The notes below the pieces were generated by a model. The model worked only from the letters and a program-made list of their open reading frames with translations. It was not told the DNA's origin and did no database searches. The position numbers and the translations under genes are program-made. From an uncultured Lachnospiraceae bacterium (GTDB lineage: Bacteria > Bacillota > Clostridia > Lachnospirales > Lachnospiraceae), in NCBI GenBank assembly GCA_947089905.1, contig CAMUMG010000003.1:270442-334441 (forward strand): DNA of 64,000 nucleotides. Reading direction: 5' to 3'. Positions 28,304 to 36,989 of this stretch are shown one piece after another. Positions within the stretch are counted from its first letter, which is position 1. Every line of letters starts with the position of its first letter.

Positions 28304-29308
28304 TTACTTTTTATGTCTGGCAATAAATATAATCTGTTCCATTTGTTTTTCTGCTCGATCATAGTCCTTCTTTCTAAGATCTAATTCCAGTCGGAATATA
28401 CTCTGTTTTAGCTTCTCATCTTGTGTTGCTATTTTATGTTTTATGATACCTGCTAAAGTTTCTGCATTTTTCCATTCTTTTAATTCTATATATCTTTTTA
28501 ACTGTTCTAACTGTTTATTTTCTTTTCTTTCGCTTATTACTTTATTCTTATCCCTGTACCATTGTTTCGAATCACTGTCTTGTTTGTTTTTACTGAAACC
28601 AAAGTTTACAGAAAAGAAAAATTTACTTCCCTTTCCACTTTGACTTTCTACTCCTATTGTCCCATTCATTAATTCTACTAACTGTTTACTAATGATAAGT
28701 CCTAATCCAGTCCCTCCAAACTCTCTCGCAATCGAATCATTGGCTTGAGAAAAATCCTGAAAAAGACAATCACATTCCTTTTTAGACATTCCAATTCCAC
28801 TATCTTCTATTTCAAATAAAAGTTCAATTTCCTTTTCTGAGCTCTTAATCTTTTCTATTCTAAAATAGATATATCCTTTCAGAGTGAATTTAATTGCATT
28901 AGAAAACAGATTATTTAAAATCTGTCCTAATCTTAATTTATCTCCAATTAAGTGAGAGGGTATTCCTTCTCCAATACAGATAACCAATTCTAATCCTTTT
29001 GCCTGTATCTGCTTTTTAAATATTATAATAATTTCCTTTAAAAACTGACGAAAATCAAATTCCTGTTTTTCTAAAATTAGTTTATCCGCTTCTATTTTAG
29101 AAAAATCTAAGAAATTGTCAATCAGTTTTGCCATATTTACACAATAATGAAGGATGAACTCTAAGTCTTCTTTTTGAAATGGGGTTATATCTGTCTTTAA
29201 TAATTCTTCTGTCAATTCTAAAATTCCATTAACTGGAGTTTTTAATTCATGTACTATTTTTGCCATCCATTCTTTTTTTATCTGCTTTTCTTCCAATTTT
29301 TCCTCCAT
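28304..29308 (-). CDS. Cytoplasmic histidine kinase, orphan
   Basis: A 334-residue kinase without membrane segments or an N-terminal sensor. The H-box is VHELKTPVNGILEL (His near residue 20), followed by an HATPase domain with a full N box, DSGIGMSKKE and GTGLGLIISKQL. Residues about 240-334 form a charged helical tail. No response regulator gene is adjacent. The start is weakly supported by its ribosome site. It may be fed by a partner protein or act in a phosphorelay. Confidence 0.8.
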   Translation of the reverse strand: MEEKLEEKQIKKEWMAKIVHELKTPVNGILELTEELLKTDITPFQKEDLEFILHYCVNMAKLIDNFLDFSKIEADKLILEKQEFDFRQFLKEIIIIFKKQIQAKGLELVICIGEGIPSHLIGDKLRLGQILNNLFSNAIKFTLKGYIYFRIEKIKSSEKEIELLFEIEDSGIGMSKKECDCLFQDFSQANDSIAREFGGTGLGLIISKQLVELMNGTIGVESQSGKGSKFFFSVNFGFSKNKQDSDSKQWYRDKNKVISERKENKQLEQLKRYIELKEWKNAETLAGIIKHKIATQDEKLKQSIFRLELDLRKKDYDRAEKQMEQIIFIARHKK

Positions 29309-29456
29309 CTCTAATTACTATCATCATACTTGAATGAATTGACTTTGTCAATCAATCTCTTTCTTTCTGTTCTTCACGAATTAGCAAGTTTTTTTCAATA
29401 ATAGTGGCTTAAAAAATAGTTTTTGTGTTGTTTTTTTATATTCTTCACCTTTTCTG

Positions 29457-29486
29457 TTGACATTTTATCTAAAACAGGTATATAAT
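29457..29486 (+). promoter_or_regulatory. Promoter of the XRE regulator
   Basis: TTGACA and TATAAT separated by 18 bases, about 50 bases before the ATG. The rest of the 229-base gap is AT-rich with no further feature seen. Confidence 0.6.
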
Positions 29487-29537
29487 ATATAATATCTATT
29501 AATATACGATCACTCAGACAAATGAGGAGGCAGACAA

Positions 29538-29885
29538 ATGAATTTTAATGTACGATTAAAACAGCTAAGACAAAAGCATAAACTGACACAAAGTGAACTA
29601 GCAGACATTTTAGGATTAAAGCCTACGGCAATTTCTAATTATGAATCCAAACGTAATGAACCGTCTTTTGAAAAACTGATCGCACTTTCGAAGTATTTTG
29701 ATGTGTCTTGTGACTATTTACTTGGTATCACCGATGCTTATCTTCCTGTTGGCGGAGAAGTATTAGATAAAGAAATTGTAGATTTTTTCAATCTTTATCA
29801 ACAGTTAGATGAAGAAAGTGCAGCACAGGCACGTAAATACATAGATTATCTGCTCTATCGGCAAGAAAAAGAAAATAGAATGTAA
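29538..29885 (+). CDS. XRE-family helix-turn-helix regulator
   Basis: A 115-residue DNA-binding protein. Residues about 5-60 are a Cro/C1-type helix-turn-helix (LTQSELADILGLKPTAISNYE), and the remaining helix-rich part probably dimerises. GGAGG precedes the ATG. It is a single-gene unit ending in a hairpin. Targets are unknown. Confidence 0.85.
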   Translation: MNFNVRLKQLRQKHKLTQSELADILGLKPTAISNYESKRNEPSFEKLIALSKYFDVSCDYLLGITDAYLPVGGEVLDKEIVDFFNLYQQLDEESAAQARKYIDYLLYRQEKENRM

Positions 29886-29900
29886 GAATTATTATATAAG

Positions 29901-29937
29901 CGACCTGTGGCAGTCTATCAGTCCTAACCACAGGTCG
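29901..29937 (+). terminator. Hairpin after the XRE gene
   Basis: Ten-base arms CGACCTGTGG and CCACAGGTCG with a 17-base loop. The T-run is weak on both sides, so it may be a terminator or a stem-type repeat. Confidence 0.5.
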
Positions 29938-29963
29938 TAAACATTTCTCTGAGTGTTTTTAAT

Positions 29964-30470
29964 TTATGCGTTTTTTCCACAACAGAATTTATACTTCTTT
30001 CCGCTTCCGCATGGACATGGATCGTTTCTTCCAATCTTTTTTTCTTTAACGATTGTTCCAGATTTTCTTTGTTTTAGATATAGTTCTTTTCTTTTTTCTT
30101 CAGATAAAAGCTTATTCCATGCAGGAAGATGATATAACCATTCTGCCTCTGCTTCTACCATATTATAATAGAGTTTTTCTTTGTCAAATCCTAAATTTAC
30201 TGTTGTTTGTTGTGTCATCTCTTCAATCGGATTTGGATGGATTAAACTGTCATTAATTCCATCCAAAAATCCAACCATAATTTTAAGTTCAACATCATAC
30301 CGTTTTGCTAACTCCTCTACTGTTCCTTCTATTACAACCTCTGGATTGTCAAGAAGCTGTTCATATATTCCCTTTTCAATATCAAAATAGTTCTGCCAAA
30401 ACTGCTTCCCTTCTTTTGTTTTCATATCTTTGGAATACGCTTCATTTCTCCAATCTTCTAATAAGCTCAT
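29964..30470 (-). CDS. SEC-C zinc-motif protein
   Basis: A 168-residue protein ending in the SEC-C motif [13 protein letters not shown], which binds one zinc ion and is known from SecA tails and many small proteins. The N-terminal part is an all-helical domain without recognised function. The ATG at 30470 has AAAGG at good spacing; the upstream ATG at 30479 is directly against it. Role unknown. Confidence 0.75.
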   Translation of the reverse strand: MSLLEDWRNEAYSKDMKTKEGKQFWQNYFDIEKGIYEQLLDNPEVVIEGTVEELAKRYDVELKIMVGFLDGINDSLIHPNPIEEMTQQTTVNLGFDKEKLYYNMVEAEAEWLYHLPAWNKLLSEEKRKELYLKQRKSGTIVKEKKIGRNDPCPCGSGKKYKFCCGKNA

Positions 30471-30559
30471 CTGTTTCATCCTTTCTAACTATCATTTCTA
30501 AAAATTTTTATTTTGTCATGAATAAATTCATTTATTCTGCCAATACTATGATTAATCTA

Positions 30560-30735
30560 ATCTTCTTCCAGTCTTTTACTGACTTACACCAGTGACTAGA
30601 AGAGAATTAGGGATGGTAAGCTCTTTCAATCGTTGGACCCCCCTCCAATGAAAAGCGAACTACGAAAGATAACATTATTACTTATCCTCCCCTTTTTATA
30701 GAGGAAGTTCACTGATATTAAAGTGAATTTCCCCT
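30560..30735 (-). ncRNA. Structured small RNA candidate with 6S-RNA-like rod architecture
   Basis: The 278-base gap holds a strong minus promoter and nested pairing. GGGATGGTAAG (30610-30620) pairs with CTTATCCTCCC (30681-30691) with one mismatch. CAGTGA (30590-30595) pairs with TCACTG (30709-30714), enclosing a large internal bubble. A seven-base stem 30631-30637/30644-30650 closes a six-base G/C loop at the tip. Length (about 175 bases), closing stem, bubble and apical stem recall 6S RNA. Family assignment is an inference. A 22-codon frame inside (30607-30675) is probably incidental. Confidence 0.5.
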
Positions 30736-30740
30736 TTTTA

Positions 30741-30768
30741 ATTATATAGAGAAACAACTATTTGTCAA
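30741..30768 (-). promoter_or_regulatory. Strong promoter of the structured RNA
   Basis: Consensus TTGACA and TATAAT with 16 bases between them on the minus strand. The -35 box overlaps the stop of the upstream gene. Transcription would begin near 30734. Confidence 0.75.
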
Positions 30769-31060
30769 GGTCTTTTCTATCCTTGTTTTCCCTAGAATCC
30801 TCCTTTTGAAAATCCTGTTTTTCATATTCTTTATTTTGTCTTTTTAAATCTTTTAAACTTACTGAAGTTTTTTCATCTCGATGTACATAGCGATACACAA
30901 TTAAAAATCCATACATCAAAATTGGAATTACTATTGTACAAAAAATACTTGCCATAAATAATCCAGACGCATAGGGTTTATTAAAAATCGCTGATATAAA
31001 AGAAACCAAATAAAGGGCAAGTAATATAATCACTCCTACTATTGCAAAAATACGTTTCAC
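30758..31060 (-). CDS. Small membrane protein, two transmembrane segments
   Basis: A 100-residue protein starting at GTG seven bases after GAGG. Two hydrophobic segments lie near 4-25 and 35-58, followed by a highly charged tail rich in Lys, Glu and Asp. I do not recognise the family. It is followed directly by the structured-RNA promoter and faces the DUF4250-type gene. Confidence 0.6.
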   Translation of the reverse strand: MKRIFAIVGVIILLALYLVSFISAIFNKPYASGLFMASIFCTIVIPILMYGFLIVYRYVHRDEKTSVSLKDLKRQNKEYEKQDFQKEDSRENKDRKDLDK

Positions 31061-31164
31061 TTTGTATCCTCATTCTTTCTAAGAGTTGTATTTTTTTTGT
31101 TTTTCGATTACACTATAAAAAAATGTCTGCGGTAGTTTTTTAATCGTGGCGGAAAGGAAAATAG

Positions 31165-31341
31165 ATGCAGCTTCCACAAGATCCTGTTATTTTACTTAGT
31201 TATATCAATACACAACTTCGTGATTTTTATTCTTCTTTAGAAGAATTATGTTCTACTTTTGAATTACAGCCAGAAGAAATTATTCAGAAATTGAATCAGA
31301 TGGGTTATTTTTATGACGCTTCGCTGAATAAATTTGTGTAG
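31165..31341 (+). CDS. DUF4250-type small protein
   Basis: A 58-codon gene with AAAGGAAAA before the ATG. It starts MQLPQDPVILLSYINTQLRD and ends GYFYDASLNKFV, matching the short DUF4250 pattern common in Clostridia. The function is unknown; the layout suggests a small helical, possibly DNA-binding protein. Its 3' end overlaps the convergent VanZ-like gene by 62 bases, so antisense transcription is expected there. Confidence 0.75.
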   Translation: MQLPQDPVILLSYINTQLRDFYSSLEELCSTFELQPEEIIQKLNQMGYFYDASLNKFV

Positions 31342-31810
31342 CTAAATAAAAAAAGGCGGCTCCTAAGACTGCTCCTGCTCCATCAATCATAACGTCAGAA
31401 AGCTGTCCGCTTCTTCCTGGAACAAAAAGCTGATGAAACTCGTCTGTTGCCGCATATCCAATAGAAGCAGCAGACGAAATTCCAAACAATTTCCATCCAG
31501 AGACTTTACAGACTTTCAAATGAAATGCAATTAACATTGCTAATATTCCATATTCTGTCATATGTGCTGCTTTTCGGACTAGGTGATGAATAAAAGAAAA
31601 CTTATTTTCTTGAAGTAAATTATTTCCAAATAACCCCTCATATGCTCTTAAAGCTGTTTCCGCAAATGGAGAAGAAGCTGCATTGGATTGTTCTGCATTT
31701 TTAGAAGAAAAAATAAAAATAACTGTCATCATTCCCAAGGCAGGAAGTGCAGATAAAATTGCTCTTTTTCTTCTTTTCTTTTTTTCATCTTTATTTTGTA
31801 TCTTATTCAT
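31280..31810 (-). CDS. VanZ-like membrane protein
   Basis: A 176-residue membrane protein with about four hydrophobic segments and the VanZ signatures RKAAHMTEYGILA and TDEFHQLFVPGR. The VanZ family is named for teicoplanin resistance, but most members have unknown roles in the cell envelope. The last 21 codons overlap the end of the opposite DUF4250-type gene. GGAGG precedes the ATG. Confidence 0.85.
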   Translation of the reverse strand: MNKIQNKDEKKKRRKRAILSALPALGMMTVIFIFSSKNAEQSNAASSPFAETALRAYEGLFGNNLLQENKFSFIHHLVRKAAHMTEYGILAMLIAFHLKVCKVSGWKLFGISSAASIGYAATDEFHQLFVPGRSGQLSDVMIDGAGAVLGAAFFYLATQIYSAKRHKNNPSDSISE

Positions 31811-31867
31811 TTTTATCCTCCATATGGAAATTCTAAAGTTTTTTTCTCGATTCTTACAAATTCTTAC

Positions 31868-31896
31868 TTGCGGGAATCTCCTCTCATTGTTATAAT
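31868..31896 (+). promoter_or_regulatory. Promoter of the yigZ-PBP operon
   Basis: TTGCGG and TATAAT separated by 17 bases. The leader to the yigZ ATG is about 90 bases. Confidence 0.55.
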
Positions 31897-31991
31897 TGAT
31901 ACAGTTTCATAGTAAGTTACAATGAAGCATTTGTCAAGATGGGTGAAAGCTAGACAAAATGGAAATACTAGATTAAGGAAAGGAATTTGGA

Positions 31992-32645
31992 ATGAACGGT
32001 TGTTATAAAATCATTTATCGTGGCGGAGAAGGTGAAATTACAGAAAAAAGATCTCGTTTTATTGCTACAATCCGTCCAATTTCCACAGAAGAGGAAGCAC
32101 TTGCTTTCCTAGAGGAAATGAAAAAAAAATACTGGGATGCCTCCCATAACTGTTCTGCTTATGTCCTTGGAAAAAATCAAGAACTTGTTCGTTGTAGTGA
32201 TGATGGAGAACCAAGTCAAACTGCTGGAAGACCAATGCTTGAGGTATTATTAAAAGAAGAACTTCATAATACCTGTGCTGTTGTCACCAGATATTTTGGA
32301 GGAACACTTCTTGGAACAGGCGGATTAGTAAGAGCTTATCAAAGTGCTCTAAAATCAGGATTAAAAAATTGTACTATCCTAACTTTACAGCTTGGAAAAA
32401 AGTATACCATTTCTACTGACTATACTGGTATTGGAAAACTGACTTATCTTGCAAACCAGATGGAGCTTTCTATTCTAGCAACCGAATATACACATCAAGT
32501 CACAACCAGTTTGATTCTGTCACCAGAACAGGAAAAACGATTTTTGGATAAGCTTACAGAAGCTACTGCTGGGCGTTCCGTTTTTACTTTAGAAGAAGAA
32601 TTATATTTTTCAAAGCTTGACGGAAAAACTCTATTATTTCCATAA
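31992..32645 (+). CDS. yigZ: YigZ/IMPACT family protein
   Basis: A 217-residue protein of the UPF0029/IMPACT family. Motifs are KRSRFIATI, ASHNCSAYVLG, CSDDGEPSQTAGRPML and the glycine-rich FGGTLLGTGGLVRAYQ. The C-terminal part is a ferredoxin-like DUF1949 domain. In bacteria it is a conserved protein linked to translation or stress, with no fixed biochemical role. It precedes the PBP gene by 26 bases and is probably co-transcribed. Confidence 0.9.
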   Translation: MNGCYKIIYRGGEGEITEKRSRFIATIRPISTEEEALAFLEEMKKKYWDASHNCSAYVLGKNQELVRCSDDGEPSQTAGRPMLEVLLKEELHNTCAVVTRYFGGTLLGTGGLVRAYQSALKSGLKNCTILTLQLGKKYTISTDYTGIGKLTYLANQMELSILATEYTHQVTTSLILSPEQEKRFLDKLTEATAGRSVFTLEEELYFSKLDGKTLLFP

Positions 32646-32671
32646 TAATTGTATTAGGAAGGAGGAATTTT

Positions 32672-35443
32672 ATGGATTTTAGTAAAAAAGGAGTAATTAA
32701 AAAACAGCATAAGATAAAATCTTTTTCTAAGCGAATGACAACAAAATTTCGTGTACTTTTATTTCGTCTTAGTCTTGTCTGTGTTGTATTTCTTATTATA
32801 ATAGGATGCTTTGCTGGATATGGTGCTGCTAGAGGAATGATTGACAATGCCCCTGAACTTTCACACATCAGTATTGATCCAGAAGGGTTTACAACACACA
32901 TTTATTATAGTGATGGGACACTTTCTGGTACATGGGTTGGTGCAGAATCCAATCGTGTCTATACTTCTATCGAAAAAATTCCAGAATGTGTAAAGTACGC
33001 CTTTATTGCAGCAGAAGATGAACGATTTTATAAGCACGATGGAATTGATATTAGAGGAATTTTACGTGCTGGTGTTTCCGTGTTAAATACAAAAGGTTTA
33101 GGATATGGTGGAAGTACTATTACACAACAGTTACTTAAAAATAAAGTATTTAACGGAGGAAATGAGAAAAACGCGATTGATAAAATTACAAGAAAGATAC
33201 AAGAACAATATCTTGCAATTCAATTAGAAGATCAATATACGAAAGAACAGATTTTAGAGGCATACCTAAATAATATCTATCTTGGAAATCGTTCCTTTGG
33301 AGTTGAAGTTGCTGCTCAGAATTACTTTGGAAAAGATGTATGGGATTTAAACTTATCCGAGGCAACTGTACTTGCTGCCCTTGCTCTTTCTCCAACTTAT
33401 CAAAATCCAATCAACTATCCAGAGGAAAATAAAAAGCGCCGTGAAAGTACATTGAACTTAATGTTAGAAAACGGTTTCTGTTCTCAAGCTGCCTATGATG
33501 AAGCAATCGCAGATACCGCAGATGTTTATACAAGAGTAAAAGTGCAGTCAGAGCAAATGACACAATCTTCTTACTATTCTTATTTTACAGATGCCTTATA
33601 TAATAATTTAATGGAAGATCTGCAAAAAGAACGTGGAATGAGTAAAGAACAGGCATCCGATCTTCTCTATTCGGGTGGTCTTCAGATCTTTACGACACAA
33701 GATCCGGCTATTCAGGCAATCGTAGATAAATATTTTACAAATGAAGAGAACTTTCCGGCTGTTGGTCAGGGATCTTATTATGAACTAACTTATGCCCTTT
33801 CTATTAAAAAAGCAGATGGTTCGTTTGTTCACTATCAAGATCATGATCTATATAATTATTTTGCAGATTATAAGGATACTAATCGTCTTTATTATCATGC
33901 TAAAGGTTCAACCGGAATCAGTCAATATACGATTGATCCAGATGATATAAAAGAAAAATGTAATATTTTTAAAGAGGCTATGTTAGAAGAAGGGGACTTG
34001 GTAGATGGAGAAAAGCTGAATCTGACACTACAGCCACAGTGTTCTATCTCTATTGTTGAACAATCTACAGGAGCTGTAGTAGCAGTTTATGGAGGTCGTG
34101 GAGAAAAAGTGACCAATCGTGGTCTAAATCGTGCTACTGACTCAAAACGTCAAGTTGGATCGACTTTTAAGGTCCTTGCTTCTTTTCTTCCTGCCCTAGA
34201 TACTTCTGGTATGACATTGGCTACTGTAGCAGACGATTCCGAATATTATTATCCTGGTACAAATAGTAAAGTGGAAAACTGGAATCGTGGAGTTTATAAA
34301 GGTTTAAAATCTATTCGAGAGGGAATTTATAATTCTATGAACATTGTTGCCTGTCGAATTATGGAACGGGTTACTCCAAGGATCGGATTTGAATATCTAC
34401 AAAAACTTGGATTTTCCACCTTAGTAGAATCCAGAACGGATCAAAATGGAAAAGTCTATTCTGATATTAATGTTTCTCTTGCACTTGGAGGTTTGACAGA
34501 TGGAGTTTCTAACTTAGAAATTACTGCTGCCTATGGAACAATTGCCAATAATGGTATTTATAATAAACCTATTTTATATACTAAAGTTCTTGACCGTAAT
34601 GGCAAAGTCTTACTTGAGAACAAACCTAATCCAACACAGGTAATTAAGACTTCTACTTCCTTTTTGTTGACCAGTGCTATGCAGGATACGATTAAAATTG
34701 GTACTGGTTCAAGACTTGGCTTTAAAAATTATAAAATGCCGGTTGCAGGAAAGACAGGAACTTCTACGAAAAATAATGATCTTTGGTTTGTCGGCTATAC
34801 TCCATATTATACTGCTGGTATTTGGACAGGGTATGATAATAATTTTGATCAAGCTAAAAATAAAACTTACCATCAAAATCTCTGGCGTAATATTATGGAA
34901 GAAATCCATTCTAGTAAACAGTTAGAAAATGTTGCTTTCCCAATGCCAGATTCTATTGTAACTGCAACTGTTTGTACAAAATGTGGAAACTTAGCTGTAC
35001 CGGGACTTTGTGAAAATGCAGTAGGCGATTATGGTGCAAAGGTAAAGACAGAATATTTTGCAAAAGGAACAGTTCCAACCCAAAAATGTACCTGTCATAT
35101 TAAAGTTTCTGTCTGCAAGGGATCTGGAAAGCTTGCCAATCCAAACTGTCCATCCGATCAGGTTAAAGAAGTAGTGTACCTCACGAAAGAAGAAACTTCT
35201 CCAACATGGGATACACCAAATATTCTTCCTTCAGGAGAAAATTCAGTCTGTACAATTCATTCTGAAGTAGCACCTACTCCAGAAGAAGTGGAACCTGATG
35301 ATCCAATAGATGATGATAATTCTCATCTAAAACCTCCTGTTGTTGTATATCCTCCAGAAATGGACGATCCTGTTGAACCAACAACACCTGTTGAACCAAC
35401 TACACCTCCACAAGAAGACGAAAATGAATCTGATGAGGAATAA
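32672..35443 (+). CDS. Class A penicillin-binding protein (PBP1A family)
   Basis: A 923-residue bifunctional peptidoglycan synthase with one transmembrane segment near 32-52. The glycosyltransferase domain (about 85-270) has EDERFY with E115 and GGSTITQQLLKN at 147-157. The transpeptidase has S497-T-F-K500, S555-M-N and KTGTS at 694-698. After about 765 it has an unusual Cys-containing region with CTKC, CTC and CKGSG units, and an acidic Pro/Thr-rich tail. It polymerises and cross-links the wall from outside the membrane. Confidence 0.93.
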   Translation: MDFSKKGVIKKQHKIKSFSKRMTTKFRVLLFRLSLVCVVFLIIIGCFAGYGAARGMIDNAPELSHISIDPEGFTTHIYYSDGTLSGTWVGAESNRVYTSIEKIPECVKYAFIAAEDERFYKHDGIDIRGILRAGVSVLNTKGLGYGGSTITQQLLKNKVFNGGNEKNAIDKITRKIQEQYLAIQLEDQYTKEQILEAYLNNIYLGNRSFGVEVAAQNYFGKDVWDLNLSEATVLAALALSPTYQNPINYPEENKKRRESTLNLMLENGFCSQAAYDEAIADTADVYTRVKVQSEQMTQSSYYSYFTDALYNNLMEDLQKERGMSKEQASDLLYSGGLQIFTTQDPAIQAIVDKYFTNEENFPAVGQGSYYELTYALSIKKADGSFVHYQDHDLYNYFADYKDTNRLYYHAKGSTGISQYTIDPDDIKEKCNIFKEAMLEEGDLVDGEKLNLTLQPQCSISIVEQSTGAVVAVYGGRGEKVTNRGLNRATDSKRQVGSTFKVLASFLPALDTSGMTLATVADDSEYYYPGTNSKVENWNRGVYKGLKSIREGIYNSMNIVACRIMERVTPRIGFEYLQKLGFSTLVESRTDQNGKVYSDINVSLALGGLTDGVSNLEITAAYGTIANNGIYNKPILYTKVLDRNGKVLLENKPNPTQVIKTSTSFLLTSAMQDTIKIGTGSRLGFKNYKMPVAGKTGTSTKNNDLWFVGYTPYYTAGIWTGYDNNFDQAKNKTYHQNLWRNIMEEIHSSKQLENVAFPMPDSIVTATVCTKCGNLAVPGLCENAVGDYGAKVKTEYFAKGTVPTQKCTCHIKVSVCKGSGKLANPNCPSDQVKEVVYLTKEETSPTWDTPNILPSGENSVCTIHSEVAPTPEEVEPDDPIDDDNSHLKPPVVVYPPEMDDPVEPTTPVEPTTPPQEDENESDEE

Positions 35444-35448
35444 TGAAA

Positions 35449-35487
35449 AAAGAAAGTTCTCTTTTAAAAAGAGAGCTTTCTTTTTTT
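35449..35487 (+). terminator. Terminator after the PBP gene
   Basis: An AAGAAAGTTCTCTTT-type arm pairs with AAGAGAGCTTTCTT and is followed by a run of seven T, six bases after the stop codon. Confidence 0.9.
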
Positions 35488-35538
35488 ACACAAGAATATC
35501 TGCTTTGAGAATCCTAATAAGAATACTTTCATATGTCC

Positions 35539-35895
35539 TTATTTTTTCATTTTTGGAGAAAAGATCAGAGAAGATAAATATCCAAAGATTAAAGCAGCTG
35601 AGATTCCAACCGCAGAAGCAGTAAATCCACCTTTAAATAATCCTATCATTCCTTCTTCATTAATTGCTTTTTTCATTCCTTTTGCCAAAGTGTTTCCAAA
35701 TCCAACTAAAGGAACACTTGCTCCTGCTCCTGCCCATTCAGCAAAAGGTTCATAAATACCTAAAAACCCAAGTAGTGTTCCAAGACAGACTAAAATAACC
35801 ATAATTCTTCCCGGCATCAGTTTTGTGTTATCCATTAAAATCTGTACTGCGGCACAGATTGCTCCACCAACTAAAAATGCTATCAAATAATCCAT
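35539..35895 (-). CDS. spoVAE: Stage V sporulation protein AE
   Basis: A 118-residue membrane protein with about three hydrophobic segments and the family stretch GAGASVPLVGFGNTLAKG. It is part of the SpoVA channel that moves calcium dipicolinate into the forespore and out on germination. It is the last gene of the spoVA operon, with a GGAGG ribosome site. Confidence 0.9.
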   Translation of the reverse strand: MDYLIAFLVGGAICAAVQILMDNTKLMPGRIMVILVCLGTLLGFLGIYEPFAEWAGAGASVPLVGFGNTLAKGMKKAINEEGMIGLFKGGFTASAVGISAALIFGYLSSLIFSPKMKK

Positions 35896-35904
35896 AAACT
35901 CCTC

Positions 35905-36948
35905 CTATACTGCCTCCAAAACGACTGCATGTGCAATTCCCGGAACACTTTGTCCTTCATTAAAGCTTACGGGAGAAAGTAATGCTCCTGTAGGTACAAA
36001 TAAGATTCTTTTCCATTTGCCCTCTTTTAAATGATTCATTAAATACCCACAAAGCGTTGCTGCACTACACCCGCAACCACTACCGCCAGAATGGGTATCT
36101 TGAACTTCTGGATCATAGATCTCAATCCCACAATCCATATGGTTTTTAGAAATATCATATCCTTCTTGTCGCATTAAATCGAGTAGAATATCTTTTCCTA
36201 CACTTCCTAAATCGCCTGTTACAATTTTATCATAATATGCTGGAATTAAATTAAAATCTCTTAAATGCGTAGCAATCACACTTGAAGCGGCAGGAGCCAT
36301 ACAGGCCCCCATATTCATAGAGTCTTTGACACCATAATCCACAATCTTTCCAAAGGTCACAGCTCGAACAAGTACTTTATGACCAGAATATAAAACAGTA
36401 TTCGTTTCATCGCCTAAAATTACTGCTCCACTTCCAGTCACAGTCCAAGTTGCAGCAAGTGGTCTTTGGTTTCCATAGGCAAGTGGAAATCGAAATTGTT
36501 TTTCTGCACCTGCAAAGTGACTTGAGGTGATTGCCATTGCTCTATCGGCATATCCTCCATCGACTAAAACAGATGCTACTGCCAAAGATTCTCCCATCGT
36601 TGAACATGCACCATACACTCCGATTAAAGGAATTTCTAAACTTTCTACTCCAAATGAAGTGGCAATTAATTGTCCTAATAGATCTCCGCCAACTAAATAA
36701 CGAATATTTTTACTTTCTAACTTCGCCTTTTTTAAGGCTAAATTTGCTGTTCGAAACATCATTTTGCTTTCTGCATCTTCCCATGTTTTTCCTCCAAACA
36801 TAGGATCTTCTTCTATTTGATCAAAATAAGCTCCTAATGGTCCTTCCCCTTCTTTCTTTCCTACAACGCAAGCTGTTGATAAAATAACCGGAGGATTTGT
36901 AAATTCTAAACTCTGACTTCCTTTTCTTTTATTTAATCTTTTTTCCAT
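35905..36948 (-). CDS. spoVAD: Stage V sporulation protein AD
   Basis: A 347-residue soluble protein with a thiolase-like fold, the dipicolinate-binding component of the SpoVA complex. It keeps ACSTMGESLAVA near the thiolase Cys position and a C-terminal GGSGCGCSAATL stretch. The structure is known from Bacillus; its size matches. It is located between spoVAC and spoVAE, with nine bases to the latter. Confidence 0.93.
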   Translation of the reverse strand: MEKRLNKRKGSQSLEFTNPPVILSTACVVGKKEGEGPLGAYFDQIEEDPMFGGKTWEDAESKMMFRTANLALKKAKLESKNIRYLVGGDLLGQLIATSFGVESLEIPLIGVYGACSTMGESLAVASVLVDGGYADRAMAITSSHFAGAEKQFRFPLAYGNQRPLAATWTVTGSGAVILGDETNTVLYSGHKVLVRAVTFGKIVDYGVKDSMNMGACMAPAASSVIATHLRDFNLIPAYYDKIVTGDLGSVGKDILLDLMRQEGYDISKNHMDCGIEIYDPEVQDTHSGGSGCGCSAATLCGYLMNHLKEGKWKRILFVPTGALLSPVSFNEGQSVPGIAHAVVLEAV

Positions 36949-36989
36949 TTCTAACCTCCATGTTGTAATTAGCTGTAAGCTTTCTTATT

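Noticed and set aside
30607..30675. 22-codon open frame with a GGGGAGG box in the structured RNA
   Set aside because: Its codons coincide with the paired arms of the RNA structure, so base pairing explains the sequence better than a peptide. I left it out as a gene.
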